64,000 nt of DNA from CAILHX01 sp046155285. GTDB lineage: Bacteria > Pseudomonadota > Gammaproteobacteria > Burkholderiales > Methylophilaceae. Numbering within the stretch: the stretch's first letter is position 1; the number at the start of each line of letters is the position of its first letter. A program made the position numbers and the translations under genes. This document shows, one piece after another, positions 28,277 through 36,738 of the stretch. The stretch lies in the NCBI GenBank assembly GCA_046155285.1, contig JBJXEA010000016.1, positions 1 to 64,000 on the forward strand, given 5' to 3'. The notes beneath the pieces are model-generated. The model did no database searches and was not told the origin of the DNA. It saw only the letters and a program-made list of their open reading frames with translations.

Positions 28277-28675
28277 ATGGCCATCTGTCAGCTGATTTAC
28301 ACCAAACGTCCCGCCGCCAAAATCACGGCAGACGACTTCGCGCAAATCGCCCTCCAACATCAAACAGCCAATAATGAGTCTCGTGTGTCCGGCTTGCTGG
28401 CTTTTCATCAAGATAGCTTCATGCACCTGCTAGAAGGTGATAAAAAAACCGTCCACGCCTTGCTGAAAAAAGTGCAGCGTGATGCGCGTTACACAGACGT
28501 TGAGACCGTGTTGCACAATGAAAACGCCGACAGAATCATGCTCACTTGGGTCGTTGCCTCCGACTTTAACGTACACGGCATTCACCTCCTGCTCTCGCTG
28601 GATGACGCTAGAAGCCTGTGTGCAGAAATAGAAGGAGACATTGGGCTGGCGTTTGTGGAGTTTTTGGGGGCTTAA
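28277..28675 (+). CDS. BLUF-domain-like protein lacking the key glutamine
   Basis: 132 residues from the Met at 28277 (MAICQLIYTKRP). The alignment to BLUF flavin photoreceptor domains is clear: LIYTKR with Tyr8, NNESRVSGLL with Asn32/33, SFMHLLEGDKKTV and a following DARYTDVE. In photoactive BLUF proteins the position before LLEG (FxQxLEG) is Gln, essential for the light reaction; here it is His50. The protein may bind FAD without the normal photocycle, or may not bind flavin at all. It has no output domain. It is probably controlled with the small XRE gene. Confidence 0.8.
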   Translation: MAICQLIYTKRPAAKITADDFAQIALQHQTANNESRVSGLLAFHQDSFMHLLEGDKKTVHALLKKVQRDARYTDVETVLHNENADRIMLTWVVASDFNVHGIHLLLSLDDARSLCAEIEGDIGLAFVEFLGA

Positions 28676-28803
28676 GGGAATCGGCCATGCTGGCCAGCCA
28701 GTGCGCCTGCATGCGCACTGTCGTTCGCAGGCTCGCCGCATGCGGCTCGAAACCCCTGCTCACCCCCGTCCCGAGGGTTTGATGCCATCGAAACCACAAA
28801 TTG

Positions 28804-28836
28804 AAAAAGGCCACCCAGAATCGGGTGGCCTTTTTC
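28804..28836 (-). terminator. Terminator of tmRNA (bidirectional)
   Basis: aaaaaggccaccc/gggtggccttttt hairpin with a 6-base loop, directly after the tmRNA 3' end. The A and T runs allow it to work in both directions, so it could also stop BLUF-gene transcripts. Confidence 0.85.
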
Positions 28837-28840
28837 AATT

Positions 28841-29234
28841 TGGTGGAGCCGGGGGGAATCGAACCCCCGTCCGCAAGCCCTCCACAGACAGTTCTACATA
28901 CTTAGCCTTGTTGTTTGATTTAACCGGAGCAACACCAACAGACAAGCGGTACTCAAGCGAGTCACCTTGGATTTAACGTTTAATTAAGTAACCCAACTAA
29001 ACGCGAGTCTCTCTTTATGACGCTGCTGTGAAGCATTTTTTATCAACATGCTCGCGCATGTTTCATTCACCCGGCCGAGAGACCTTCCGGTGCAGCGTCC
29101 AACCGGGATTAAGCGGCTAGAGCGTAAGTTTCGTCGTTTGCGACTATACTTGTTCAGATGGATTTACGAGGAAACCTGAACCCTCGGTATGCCCTGCACT
29201 GCTTTGTAACCCACGTCGAAGCCTAGTCGGCCCC
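28841..29234 (-). ncRNA. ssrA: Transfer-messenger RNA
   Basis: 394 nt. The 5' end GGGGCCG pairs with CGGCTCC before the discriminator and encoded CCA at 28841-28843, and the T-loop GGTTCGATTCC is present. The tag reading frame at 29141-29109 (minus) encodes ANDETYALAA and a TAA stop, the usual betaproteobacterial degradation tag ending LAA. smpB lies about 225 bases upstream on the same strand, so the two partners of trans-translation are linked. Confidence 0.97.
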
Positions 29235-29324
29235 AGATGTTTACAACCATCGGCTGAATGTTTGATTCCTTCAGGCGACATGCGAATTATACGCCTCCCT
29301 CACTTGATAAGCGCCAATTTAACC

Positions 29325-29427
29325 GTCATTCCCGCGTAGGCGGGAATCCAGACCAGCCAATTACGAAGAAATAGCATCGTTGTGCTCCGTTGATGTTTGA
29401 CTGGATTCCCGCCTGCGCGGGAATGAC
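29325..29427. repeat. About 100-bp inverted repeat with gtcattcccgc ends
   Basis: Left arm gtcattcccgcgtaggcggg and right arm in the complementary order ending ggaatgac, each with its own small palindrome; the centre is unrelated sequence. A copy with a different centre lies at 44726-44828, and a short solo version at 39396-39421. It lies between smpB and ssrA. Confidence 0.85.
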
Positions 29428-29459
29428 GAAAATAGTAAGTTCTGAGGACTAAAAACTCT

Positions 29460-29909
29460 TTATTTGTTATGCGCCCTGACTATCCGCGCCTTTTCACGCA
29501 CCCAATCCCGCTCTTTTTCCGTCTCGCGCTTGTCGTACTGCTTTTTGCCTTTCGCTAGACCTATCTGAATCTTGATGCGACCTTTTGAGTAGTGCATATC
29601 CAGAGGCACCAAGGTATAACCCGCACGTTCTACCTGTCCAATCAGTTTGGCGATTTGCTCACTATGCAGCAATAGCTTTCGAGTTCTTGTGGCATCCGGC
29701 GCAATGTGGGTAGAAGCCGAGCCCAGGGCGGTGACGTGGCAACCGATGATGTAAATCTCCCCACGCTGGATGACCACGTAGGCTTCTTTGATATTGACCT
29801 TGCCGTCGCGGATGGCTTTGACTTCCCAGCCTTCGAGCACGACACCCGCTTCATACTGCTCCTCAATGAAGTAGTCATGGAAAGCTTTTTTGTTGTTTGC
29901 GATGCTCAT
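29460..29909 (-). CDS. smpB: SsrA-binding protein SmpB
   Basis: Binds tmRNA and delivers it to stalled ribosomes. It has 149 residues. Family blocks are all present: NKKAFHDYFIEEQYEAGV, LEGWEVKAIRDGKVNIKEAYV, the central HVTALGSAS and the basic C-terminal tail KKQYDKRETEKERDW, which enters the empty mRNA channel. Confidence 0.98.
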   Translation of the reverse strand: MSIANNKKAFHDYFIEEQYEAGVVLEGWEVKAIRDGKVNIKEAYVVIQRGEIYIIGCHVTALGSASTHIAPDATRTRKLLLHSEQIAKLIGQVERAGYTLVPLDMHYSKGRIKIQIGLAKGKKQYDKRETEKERDWVREKARIVRAHNK

Positions 29910-29962
29910 GGGTGCTTTTGGCTTAAAATTAGCTTCAATTTTACAGCATCCAGCCCCAACCC

Positions 29963-30412
29963 ATGGCGCAAGTCGAAAAAACCGTGCTCGTTCCCTTCTC
30001 CGCCGAACAAATGTTTGGGTTGGTGGATGCCGTAGAGAGCTATCCTCATTTCCTGCCTTGGTGCGGCGGAGTGGATTTGCAGCATCGCACTGAAGCCAGC
30101 ACTTCAGCCACCTTGCACATCAATTATCACGGCTTGAAACAGAACTTCACCACTACTAACAGCAAACAGCCCCACACCCGCATGGATATTGCTTTGGTGG
30201 ACGGGCCATTTCAATCATTACACGGGCATTGGCAGTTCAGCGCCTTATCCAAGACTGCCTGCAAAGTGGAGTTCAGGTTAAACTACGAGTTCGCTAATAG
30301 CATGTTAGAAAAAATCATCGCCCCTGTGTTCAGCCATATCGCCGATACCTTTGTGGATGGCTTTGTGGTGCGCGCTGAAGGAATTTATGGAACATCCCAT
30401 GATACATATTGA
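29963..30412 (+). CDS. ratA: RatA/COQ10-family START-like protein
   Basis: 149 residues of the polyketide cyclase/COQ10 START fold: MAQVEKTVLVPFSAEQMFGLVDAVESYPHFLPWCGG is diagnostic, as is the C-terminal FSHIADTFVDGFVVRAE. It is called RatA after the E. coli protein reported to inhibit 70S assembly. The family also matches ubiquinone-binding proteins, so the role is open. It overlaps rnfH, as in many proteobacteria, and is divergent from smpB. Confidence 0.93.
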   Translation: MAQVEKTVLVPFSAEQMFGLVDAVESYPHFLPWCGGVDLQHRTEASTSATLHINYHGLKQNFTTTNSKQPHTRMDIALVDGPFQSLHGHWQFSALSKTACKVEFRLNYEFANSMLEKIIAPVFSHIADTFVDGFVVRAEGIYGTSHDTY

Positions 30413-30707
30413 AATCGCCTACGCCCTGCCCGCCGAGCAAGTATTGCTGGCGCTGGAAGTCACTGAGAACACTACTGCCGAGGCCGCCATTCAAGCTTCC
30501 GGCATCTTAAAAAAATTTCCCGATATCGACCTTAGCACCAGCAAAATCGGCATCTTCGGCAAACACATCAAGCCGGATACCGTGCTACGCAACAAAGACC
30601 GCGTAGAAATCTACCGCCCGTTGATTGCAGATCCCAAAGAAGTGCGCCGCCAACGTGCCGCTGAAGGCAAAGTAATGAAAAAAGGCGGGGGAGATATTGA
30701 AGCCTAA
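30387..30707 (+). CDS. rnfH: RnfH family protein (UPF0125), beta-grasp fold
   Basis: 106 residues from the ATG at 30387, which has GAAGGA four bases upstream. The ATG at 30399 (MIHIEIAY) is where most family members begin. Blocks: EIAYALPAEQ, GIFGKHIKPDTVLRNKDRVEIYRPLIADPKE. This is a ubiquitin-like fold of unknown function. Either start overlaps ratA (26 or 14 bases), which implies coupled translation. Confidence 0.92.
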   Translation: MEHPMIHIEIAYALPAEQVLLALEVTENTTAEAAIQASGILKKFPDIDLSTSKIGIFGKHIKPDTVLRNKDRVEIYRPLIADPKEVRRQRAAEGKVMKKGGGDIEA

Positions 30708-30769
30708 TCTGTAATTTACCGCGCACCGCGCAGTCTGTATAATCTCGTTTTGCCACGAAGGATTTTCTC

Positions 30770-32230
30770 ATGCGCCTGCTACAAAATGCGCTCACATTCG
30801 ACGATGTGCTGCTGGTTCCCGCACATTCAGATATTCTCCCGCGTGATGTGAGCCTCGCCACCCGCCTCACCAGCACCATTACTCTCAACATTCCGCTGAT
30901 TTCTGCGGCAATGGATACCGTCACCGAAGCACCGCTTGCCATTGCATTGGCACAAGAAGGTGGCATCGGCATCATCCACAAGAATATGACCGCCGCACAG
31001 CAAGCGGCGCATGTGGCGCGCGTCAAACGCTTTGAATCCGGTGTAGTCAACGACCCTATCACCATCCCACCCAGCATGACGGTGCGCGAAGTGATGGCGC
31101 TCACCCGTCAACACAAGATTTCCGGCCTGCCGGTGGTAGACGGCAAGCGCGTGGTGGGCATCGTCACCAACCGCGATTTACGCTTTGAAACCAATCTGGA
31201 TCAACCCGTCAGCAACATCATGACGCCGAAAGATAAGCTCATCACGGTGCGCGAAGGCACTAGCATCGAAGCCGCCACACAACTACTGCACAAGCACCGC
31301 CTAGAGCGGGTGTTGGTCATCAATGGCGACTTCGAGTTAAAAGGTCTCATCACCGTTAAAGACATCCAAAAATCTTCCGACCATCCGCTGGCGTGTAAAG
31401 ACACCGCTGGCCGTTTGCGCGTGGGCGCGGCGGTGGGCGTGGGCGAAGGCACGGAAGAGCGCGTCGCCGCACTGGCCGAAGCTGGTGCCGATGTGGTGGT
31501 GGTGGACACCGCTCACGGCCATTCGCAAGGTGTGTTGGATCGCGTGAAATGGGTGAAGAAAAACTTCCCACAACTGCAAGTCATAGGCGGCAACATCGCC
31601 ACTGCCTCTGCCGCCCAGGCACTGGTGGATCACGGCGCGGACGGCGTAAAAGTGGGCATAGGCCCCGGTTCTATCTGCACCACCCGCATCGTCGCTGGCG
31701 TGGGCGTACCGCAAATTTCGGCGCTGAGCAATGTGGAAGAAGCACTACGCAAATCCGGCGTACCCTTCATCGCCGACGGCGGCATCCGCTACTCCGGCGA
31801 CATCGCCAAGTCTATCGCCGCTGGCGCGCATTGCGTGATGTTGGGCGGCTTGTTCGCCGGCACCGAAGAAGCGCCGGGCGAAATTGAATTATTCCAAGGC
31901 CGTTCCTATAAATCCTATCGCGGCATGGGCTCGGTGGGCGCGATGCAAAAGGGTTCTAGCGACAGATACTTCCAAGACAATGAAGGCAACGCCGACAAGT
32001 TAGTGCCGGAAGGCATCGAAGGTCGCGTACCTTATAAGGGCAGTGTGTTGGCGGTGATTCATCAGCTCATGGGCGGCCTGCGGGCTTCTATGGGTTATGT
32101 CGGCGCAAGCAGCATAGAACAGATGCGCCACAAAGCCGAGTTCGTCCAAATCACCTCCGCCGGAATGCGTGAATCGCACGTACATGATGTGCAGATTACT
32201 AAAGAAGCTCCTAACTATCATATCGAATGA
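30770..32230 (+). CDS. guaB: IMP dehydrogenase
   Basis: Oxidises IMP to XMP, first committed step to GMP. It has 486 residues. The TIM barrel is interrupted by a CBS pair (about residues 95-200: SGLPVVDGKRVVGIVTNRD and a second CBS unit). The catalytic Cys is about residue 303 in GPGSICTTRIVAG, with the flap and GSVGAMQKGSSDRYFQ further on. In most relatives guaA follows directly; here a restriction-modification pair intervenes. Confidence 0.98.
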   Translation: MRLLQNALTFDDVLLVPAHSDILPRDVSLATRLTSTITLNIPLISAAMDTVTEAPLAIALAQEGGIGIIHKNMTAAQQAAHVARVKRFESGVVNDPITIPPSMTVREVMALTRQHKISGLPVVDGKRVVGIVTNRDLRFETNLDQPVSNIMTPKDKLITVREGTSIEAATQLLHKHRLERVLVINGDFELKGLITVKDIQKSSDHPLACKDTAGRLRVGAAVGVGEGTEERVAALAEAGADVVVVDTAHGHSQGVLDRVKWVKKNFPQLQVIGGNIATASAAQALVDHGADGVKVGIGPGSICTTRIVAGVGVPQISALSNVEEALRKSGVPFIADGGIRYSGDIAKSIAAGAHCVMLGGLFAGTEEAPGEIELFQGRSYKSYRGMGSVGAMQKGSSDRYFQDNEGNADKLVPEGIEGRVPYKGSVLAVIHQLMGGLRASMGYVGASSIEQMRHKAEFVQITSAGMRESHVHDVQITKEAPNYHIE

Positions 32231-32301
32231 GGGTTGGCGATTGGCTTTGTAAGTGGGTAAGACAGCATCATTCACTGTAGGCAACTTACTGGATAGCGCA
32301 T

Positions 32302-33342
32302 ATGAAATACAAAAAAACTCTTGCCGAACTTGAACAAGTCGCCATCAAATGGTGGCCTAAAGAGTTAGAGGCTCAAGTCGCACAAAGTAGCGTTATTCCA
32401 AAACTCCTACAAACACAAGAGCAGTTTATTTCAGTACTAAAATTATCGGGCAAAGAACCAACACAAGTATTTGATGTGCTTGCAGCGAGCGATTTACCTG
32501 CTAATTTATTTTTGAAGCATTTAGTCGTACTAACCGACTATGGTGGCGAACTTATCAAGCGCTTGGGGAAAGAGTTTGAGACAATCTTTACTACTACAAA
32601 AACAAATCCGGTGCGCCAGCTAAACTTTGCATTCAATGGACACCAACACCAGTACACTTTCAAGGCCTTGCCTACAAGCGGTTTAAGCAATGCTAAGCTA
32701 AAAATTGATGGGGCAACAATCGTTCACACGGCGGAATTAAATGACCTCAGTAGAGACCTCATCATGCTCTTACTTCACGGGGCAGCCTCTTCAGTCAGCG
32801 ACCAAGCCTCCCTAGAGCGTTGCGATTTGGGAGGCTTGTTAGGTAAACCAGAAGAAATTGACCGCTATGTCAGACAAAAATATATTCACGTTAGCCGTGT
32901 CACCACAGGCGCCAGCGCCAATAGCCTTGGGCAAATTGCACAGAGTTATGTAGCTGATTATTTAAGAAAAAAACTCCCTACAAGTTACACCGTGCAAAGC
33001 AACGGAAAAGTTAAACTTAAAAGCTATGATAGCAAAACAGGGATGCCTTTTGACGTGGTTATCACTAAAGGCAACAAGATTGTTGGGGTGGAAGTAAGCT
33101 TTCAAGTCACTTCTAACAGCGTGATTGAGCGCAAAGCTGCGCTCGCAGAAGATAGACGTAAGCAGATGAATCGTGAGGGAAACTTTATCGCTTATGTACT
33201 TGATGGTGCAGGTAACTTTAGTCGCAGTGCCGCCTTAACTACATTATGCCAGTCTAGCGATTGCACTGTGGCCTACTCTGAAGCAGAACTCAATGCTTTG
33301 GTTGATTTCATTCAAGGACAACTCGATGATCCGCTTCATTGA
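32302..33342 (+). CDS. Probable type II restriction endonuclease
   Basis: 346 residues without a family I can name. The call rests on position, overlapping the start of a DNA cytosine methyltransferase by 17 bases, and on a PD-(D/E)xK-like motif in the C-terminal half: GMPFDVVI (Asp) followed by KIVGVEVSFQVTSNS, that is D-x(n)-ExSxQ at about residues 250-275. This Glu-x-Ser/x-Gln variant occurs in restriction nucleases. The N-terminal half is helical and could recognise DNA. The gene is visibly more A+T-rich than guaB and guaA, which fits transfer. The target sequence is unknown. Confidence 0.7.
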   Translation: MKYKKTLAELEQVAIKWWPKELEAQVAQSSVIPKLLQTQEQFISVLKLSGKEPTQVFDVLAASDLPANLFLKHLVVLTDYGGELIKRLGKEFETIFTTTKTNPVRQLNFAFNGHQHQYTFKALPTSGLSNAKLKIDGATIVHTAELNDLSRDLIMLLLHGAASSVSDQASLERCDLGGLLGKPEEIDRYVRQKYIHVSRVTTGASANSLGQIAQSYVADYLRKKLPTSYTVQSNGKVKLKSYDSKTGMPFDVVITKGNKIVGVEVSFQVTSNSVIERKAALAEDRRKQMNREGNFIAYVLDGAGNFSRSAALTTLCQSSDCTVAYSEAELNALVDFIQGQLDDPLH

Positions 33343-34675
33343 TCTTTTTGCTGGGATTGGAGGCATTCGACTTGGATTTGAGCAAGCCTTAAATTCGCTA
33401 GGCATTAGCCATCAATGTGTGTTGTCCTCTGAAATTGACGAACACGCACAAGAAACTTATCACCTCAATTTTGGTGAAACTCCAGAAGGTGACATCTACA
33501 AAATTAACCACTATCCAGACTTTGACTTTTTGCTTGCGGGATTTCCTTGCCAACCCTTTTCTTATGCGGGAAAACAAAAAGGATTTGGCGACACTCGTGG
33601 AACGCTCTTCTTTGAAATTGAACGCCTGCTTTCCACTTACCAACCTCAAGGTTTTCTGCTGGAAAACGTGCGAGGTTTAACCACACATGACGGAGGGAGA
33701 ACGCTCAAAACGGTGATAGAAAAACTAGAAGTTTTGGGTTACGGCGTACGTTTCTTACTTTTGAATAGCTCGGATTTTAACGTCCCACAAAACAGGGTGC
33801 GTATTTACATTGCAGGCATTAAAAATGCTAACCCAATTTTGACCCTTGAATCCAGTCGTGGCGCTGTCGATTCTCACCAATTCAAAAAACAACGCCAACT
33901 TAATGACTTGTTTGCAAAAGAAAGTTTCGCCACGGTGCGCGACATTCTTGAAGCCAGCCCCCCAGCCATATATGACTGTAGCGCTTTGTTTCAAAAAAGA
34001 ATACAGGCTGCACTTACTAAAAACGGCTTGCCAATAGAAGGGTTGAGACTGATCGATTTTAGAAATGGCAATTCGATTCACTCATGGGAGCTTGGCATTA
34101 AAGGAGAGTGTTCAGAAGACGAAATGAACTTTATGAATGCTCTTATTGCCAATCGTCGAAAAAAAGCATTTGGTGAGCATCAAGATGGTAAAAATCTTAG
34201 TCTCGCGCAGATTAAGAGCTTCTTTAACCATCCAAACCTAGGCAACATTATTAACTCCTTATGTGCGAAGAAATATCTGCGTGAGCGCGACGGTTTGTAC
34301 AATCCAGTATCTGGAAATATGTCTTTTGAAGTATTTAAGTTCTTAGACCCTGAAAGCGTGTCCATTACGGTGGTAAGTAGCGACGCACACAAACTTGGCG
34401 TAGTTCATAACGGGAGGATGCGCCACCTCACTCCACGTGAGTGCGCAAGGTTACAAGGCTACCCTGATTCATTCCACCACCACCCTATTGATGCTTATGC
34501 TTACCGTCAATTTGGCAACTCAGTTTCAGTCCCTGTCATTAACGCCGTAATCACAAATCTTTTTTTGAATAACGCACTGGCCGAAACGAATAAAGAGACC
34601 GCGCAGTTAAATGCCTTACCAGTACAACAATACTCAATGCGCCCACCTCATGCCTATACACCTTTGAGAACCTAA
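33326..34675 (+). CDS. DNA (cytosine-5-)methyltransferase
   Basis: 449 residues from MIRFIDLFAGIGG (33326); the open frame from 33293 is not family-like. C5-methyltransferase motifs in order: motif I DLFAGIGGIRLGFE, motif IV AGFPCQPFSYAG with the catalytic Cys of PCQ, motif VI ENVRG, motif VIII QNRVRIYIAG, and a long target-recognition region. The motif IX region follows (HLTPRECARLQGYPDSF), and motif X is YRQFGNSVSVPV. It protects the host against the paired nuclease upstream. Like its partner it is A+T-rich relative to its neighbours. Confidence 0.95.
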   Translation: MIRFIDLFAGIGGIRLGFEQALNSLGISHQCVLSSEIDEHAQETYHLNFGETPEGDIYKINHYPDFDFLLAGFPCQPFSYAGKQKGFGDTRGTLFFEIERLLSTYQPQGFLLENVRGLTTHDGGRTLKTVIEKLEVLGYGVRFLLLNSSDFNVPQNRVRIYIAGIKNANPILTLESSRGAVDSHQFKKQRQLNDLFAKESFATVRDILEASPPAIYDCSALFQKRIQAALTKNGLPIEGLRLIDFRNGNSIHSWELGIKGECSEDEMNFMNALIANRRKKAFGEHQDGKNLSLAQIKSFFNHPNLGNIINSLCAKKYLRERDGLYNPVSGNMSFEVFKFLDPESVSITVVSSDAHKLGVVHNGRMRHLTPRECARLQGYPDSFHHHPIDAYAYRQFGNSVSVPVINAVITNLFLNNALAETNKETAQLNALPVQQYSMRPPHAYTPLRT

Positions 34676-34761
34676 TGATGTTTCAAAAAATCACTCTTCG
34701 TTTAATAAAAACCAAGCATTCTACGTAACAAGACCCAACCCACTCATATAGGTTATTAGCA

Positions 34762-36444
34762 ATGCAGCATTCAAAAATCCTCATCCTAGACTTCGGCTCT
34801 CAAGTCACCCAACTGATTGCAAGACGTGTGCGCGAGGCACATGTCTATTGCGAAATTCATCCTTGTGATGTTTCGGACGAGTTCGTAAGAGAATTTGGCG
34901 CGGACGGCATTATTCTCTCTGGTAGCCATGCTAGTGCTTACGAGGCGGATACCGATAAAGCGCCCTCAGCCGTGTTTGAGCTAGACGTTCCTGTGCTAGG
35001 TATTTGCTACGGCATGCAGACCATGGCGCAGCAATTGGGCGGCAAGGTGGAAGCGGGTGCAAAACGCGAATTCGGCTTTGCCGAAGTCCGCGCGCGTGGG
35101 CATTCGGCGCTGTTCAACGGCATAGAAGATCGCACTAACGAACAAGGCCACGGCTTGCTGGAAGTGTGGATGAGCCACGGCGACAAAGTGACGGAATTAC
35201 CCGCTGGCTTTAAAATCATCGCCAGCAACGACACCACGCCGATTGCAGGCATGGCTGACGAAGCTCGCAAGTTTTACGGCGTGCAGTTCCACCCCGAAGT
35301 CACGCACACACGCCAAGGCCAAGCCATGTTGAACCGCTTTGTGCTGGATATTTGCGGCGCGAAACCGGACTGGATTATGGGCGACTACATCACCGAAGCG
35401 GTTGCCAGAATCAAAGCACAAGTGGGCAATGAGGAGGTCATTTTAGGTCTTTCTGGCGGTGTAGATTCCTCCGTTGCCGCCGCGCTGATTCACCGCGCTA
35501 TCGGCGACCAGCTTACTTGTGTGTTTGTTGACCATGGCCTGCTGCGCCTCAATGAAGGCGACATGGTGATGGACATGTTCGTCGGAAAATTGCACACAAA
35601 AGTCATCCGCGTGGATGCCGCCGCGCAGTTTATGGGGCATCTGGCAGGCGTCACCGACCCCGAAGCCAAACGCAAAATCATAGGCCGCGAGTTTGTGGAA
35701 GTTTTTCAAGTCGAAGCCAAAAAGCTGGCGAATGCCAAATGGCTCGCGCAAGGCACGATTTATCCCGATGTGATTGAATCCGGCGGCGCAAATAACAAGA
35801 AAGCCATGACCATCAAAAGCCACCACAACGTCGGCGGCTTGCCAGAAACTTTAGGCTTGAAACTGCTCGAACCCTTACGTGATTTATTCAAGGACGAAGT
35901 GCGCGAACTCGGCGTGGCGCTTGGGCTTCCGCACGACATGGTATATCGCCACCCCTTCCCAGGGCCAGGTCTAGGCGTGCGGATTTTGGGCGAGGTAAAG
36001 CAGGAATATGCTGATTTACTGCGCCGCGCCGATGCCATTTTCATCGAAGAACTACGCAACACTCCTTATAGCCCCTCGCCCGCAGGCGGGAGAGGGGTTG
36101 GAGAGAGAGAGGATGCACAGCCCTCCCCTAATTCCTCCCCCACCCTAACCCTCCCCCGCCAGCGGGAGAGGGAGCTAAAAACATGGTACGACGCAACATC
36201 CCAGGCCTTTGCCGTATTCCTCCCCGTCAAATCCGTAGGCGTGATGGGCGATGGCCGCACTTATGACTACGTCGTCGCCCTGCGCGCAGTGGTCACCAGC
36301 GACTTCATGACCGCGCACTGGGCAGAGCTACCCTACTCACTCTTGGGCAAAGTCTCCAACCGCATCATCAACGAAGTGCGCGGCATCAACCGCGTCGTAT
36401 ACGACATCTCCGGCAAGCCTCCAGCGACCATCGAGTGGGAATAA
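34762..36444 (+). CDS. guaA: GMP synthase (glutamine-hydrolysing) with an in-frame repeat insertion
   Basis: Aminates XMP to GMP. It has 560 residues against about 525 in relatives. The class I amidotransferase domain has GICYGMQ (nucleophile Cys) and QFHPEVTHT. The PP-loop ATP pyrophosphatase is LGLSGGVDSSVAA, and the C-terminal dimerisation domain ends GKPPATIEWE. The extra length is about 35 residues after EELRN (about residues 434-472). It is rich in Pro, Ser, Arg and Glu and encoded by a palindromic repeat (36071-36175). The frame stays open and the conserved sequence resumes at TWYDATSQAFAVF. The position falls in a surface segment between the ATPase and dimer domains that is variable in length among relatives. 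Confidence 0.95.
   Translation: MQHSKILILDFGSQVTQLIARRVREAHVYCEIHPCDVSDEFVREFGADGIILSGSHASAYEADTDKAPSAVFELDVPVLGICYGMQTMAQQLGGKVEAGAKREFGFAEVRARGHSALFNGIEDRTNEQGHGLLEVWMSHGDKVTELPAGFKIIASNDTTPIAGMADEARKFYGVQFHPEVTHTRQGQAMLNRFVLDICGAKPDWIMGDYITEAVARIKAQVGNEEVILGLSGGVDSSVAAALIHRAIGDQLTCVFVDHGLLRLNEGDMVMDMFVGKLHTKVIRVDAAAQFMGHLAGVTDPEAKRKIIGREFVEVFQVEAKKLANAKWLAQGTIYPDVIESGGANNKKAMTIKSHHNVGGLPETLGLKLLEPLRDLFKDEVRELGVALGLPHDMVYRHPFPGPGLGVRILGEVKQEYADLLRRADAIFIEELRNTPYSPSPAGGRGVGEREDAQPSPNSSPTLTLPRQRERELKTWYDATSQAFAVFLPVKSVGVMGDGRTYDYVVALRAVVTSDFMTAHWAELPYSLLGKVSNRIINEVRGINRVVYDISGKPPATIEWE
36071..36175. repeat. Palindromic repeat inserted in frame within guaA
   Basis: About 105 bases with cgcccgcaggcgggagag at the left and ctcccccgccagcgggagag at the right, the arms separated by about 50 bases of gagaga/ccctcc sequence. 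The same type lies at 46449-46558 between gmaS and mgsA. Its length is a multiple of three (35 codons) and it contains no stop in the guaA frame. Confidence 0.85.
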
Positions 36445-36448
36445 GTGA

Positions 36449-36495
36449 TTGACATGAGTTCGCTAAGGACTACAATCCACATATAGCACATATAT
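36449..36495 (+). promoter_or_regulatory. Promoter and possible operator of the RHH/PIN operon
   Basis: TTGACA (36449-36454), 16-base spacer, TACAAT (36471-36476): a strong sigma-70-type promoter just after the guaA stop. Immediately downstream acatata occurs twice (within 36478-36495, ending in the palindrome catatatg), a likely site for the RHH antitoxin. GAGGAG precedes the start. Confidence 0.7.
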
Positions 36496-36507
36496 GAGGA
36501 GAAAATC

Positions 36508-36738
36508 ATGTCACAACTACACTTTTACGTCCCCGACGATACTGAGGCAAAAATCCGCCATCAAGCACAGCAAGCGAATCTGCCACTCTCGAAATACCTA
36601 GCACAACTGGTTAAACGTGAAGCCGCCACACAAAACCAATGGCCAGCGGGTTATTTTGATTTGTTTGGTGCTTGGCAAGGCGAGCCGCTACAACGCCCTT
36701 CCCAGCTGCCCGCCGAAGAGCGTCCCGCGCTGCAATAA
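36508..36738 (+). CDS. Ribbon-helix-helix-like antitoxin
   Basis: 76 residues. The N-terminal LHFYVPDDTEAKIRHQAQQANLPLSKYLAQLVKRE is a ribbon-helix-helix (MetJ/Arc) DNA-binding unit. The C-terminal half (NQWPAGYFDLFGAWQGEP) is the toxin-binding segment seen in VapB-like antitoxins. Its stop overlaps the toxin start by one base. It probably represses its own promoter just upstream. Confidence 0.85.
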   Translation: MSQLHFYVPDDTEAKIRHQAQQANLPLSKYLAQLVKREAATQNQWPAGYFDLFGAWQGEPLQRPSQLPAEERPALQ

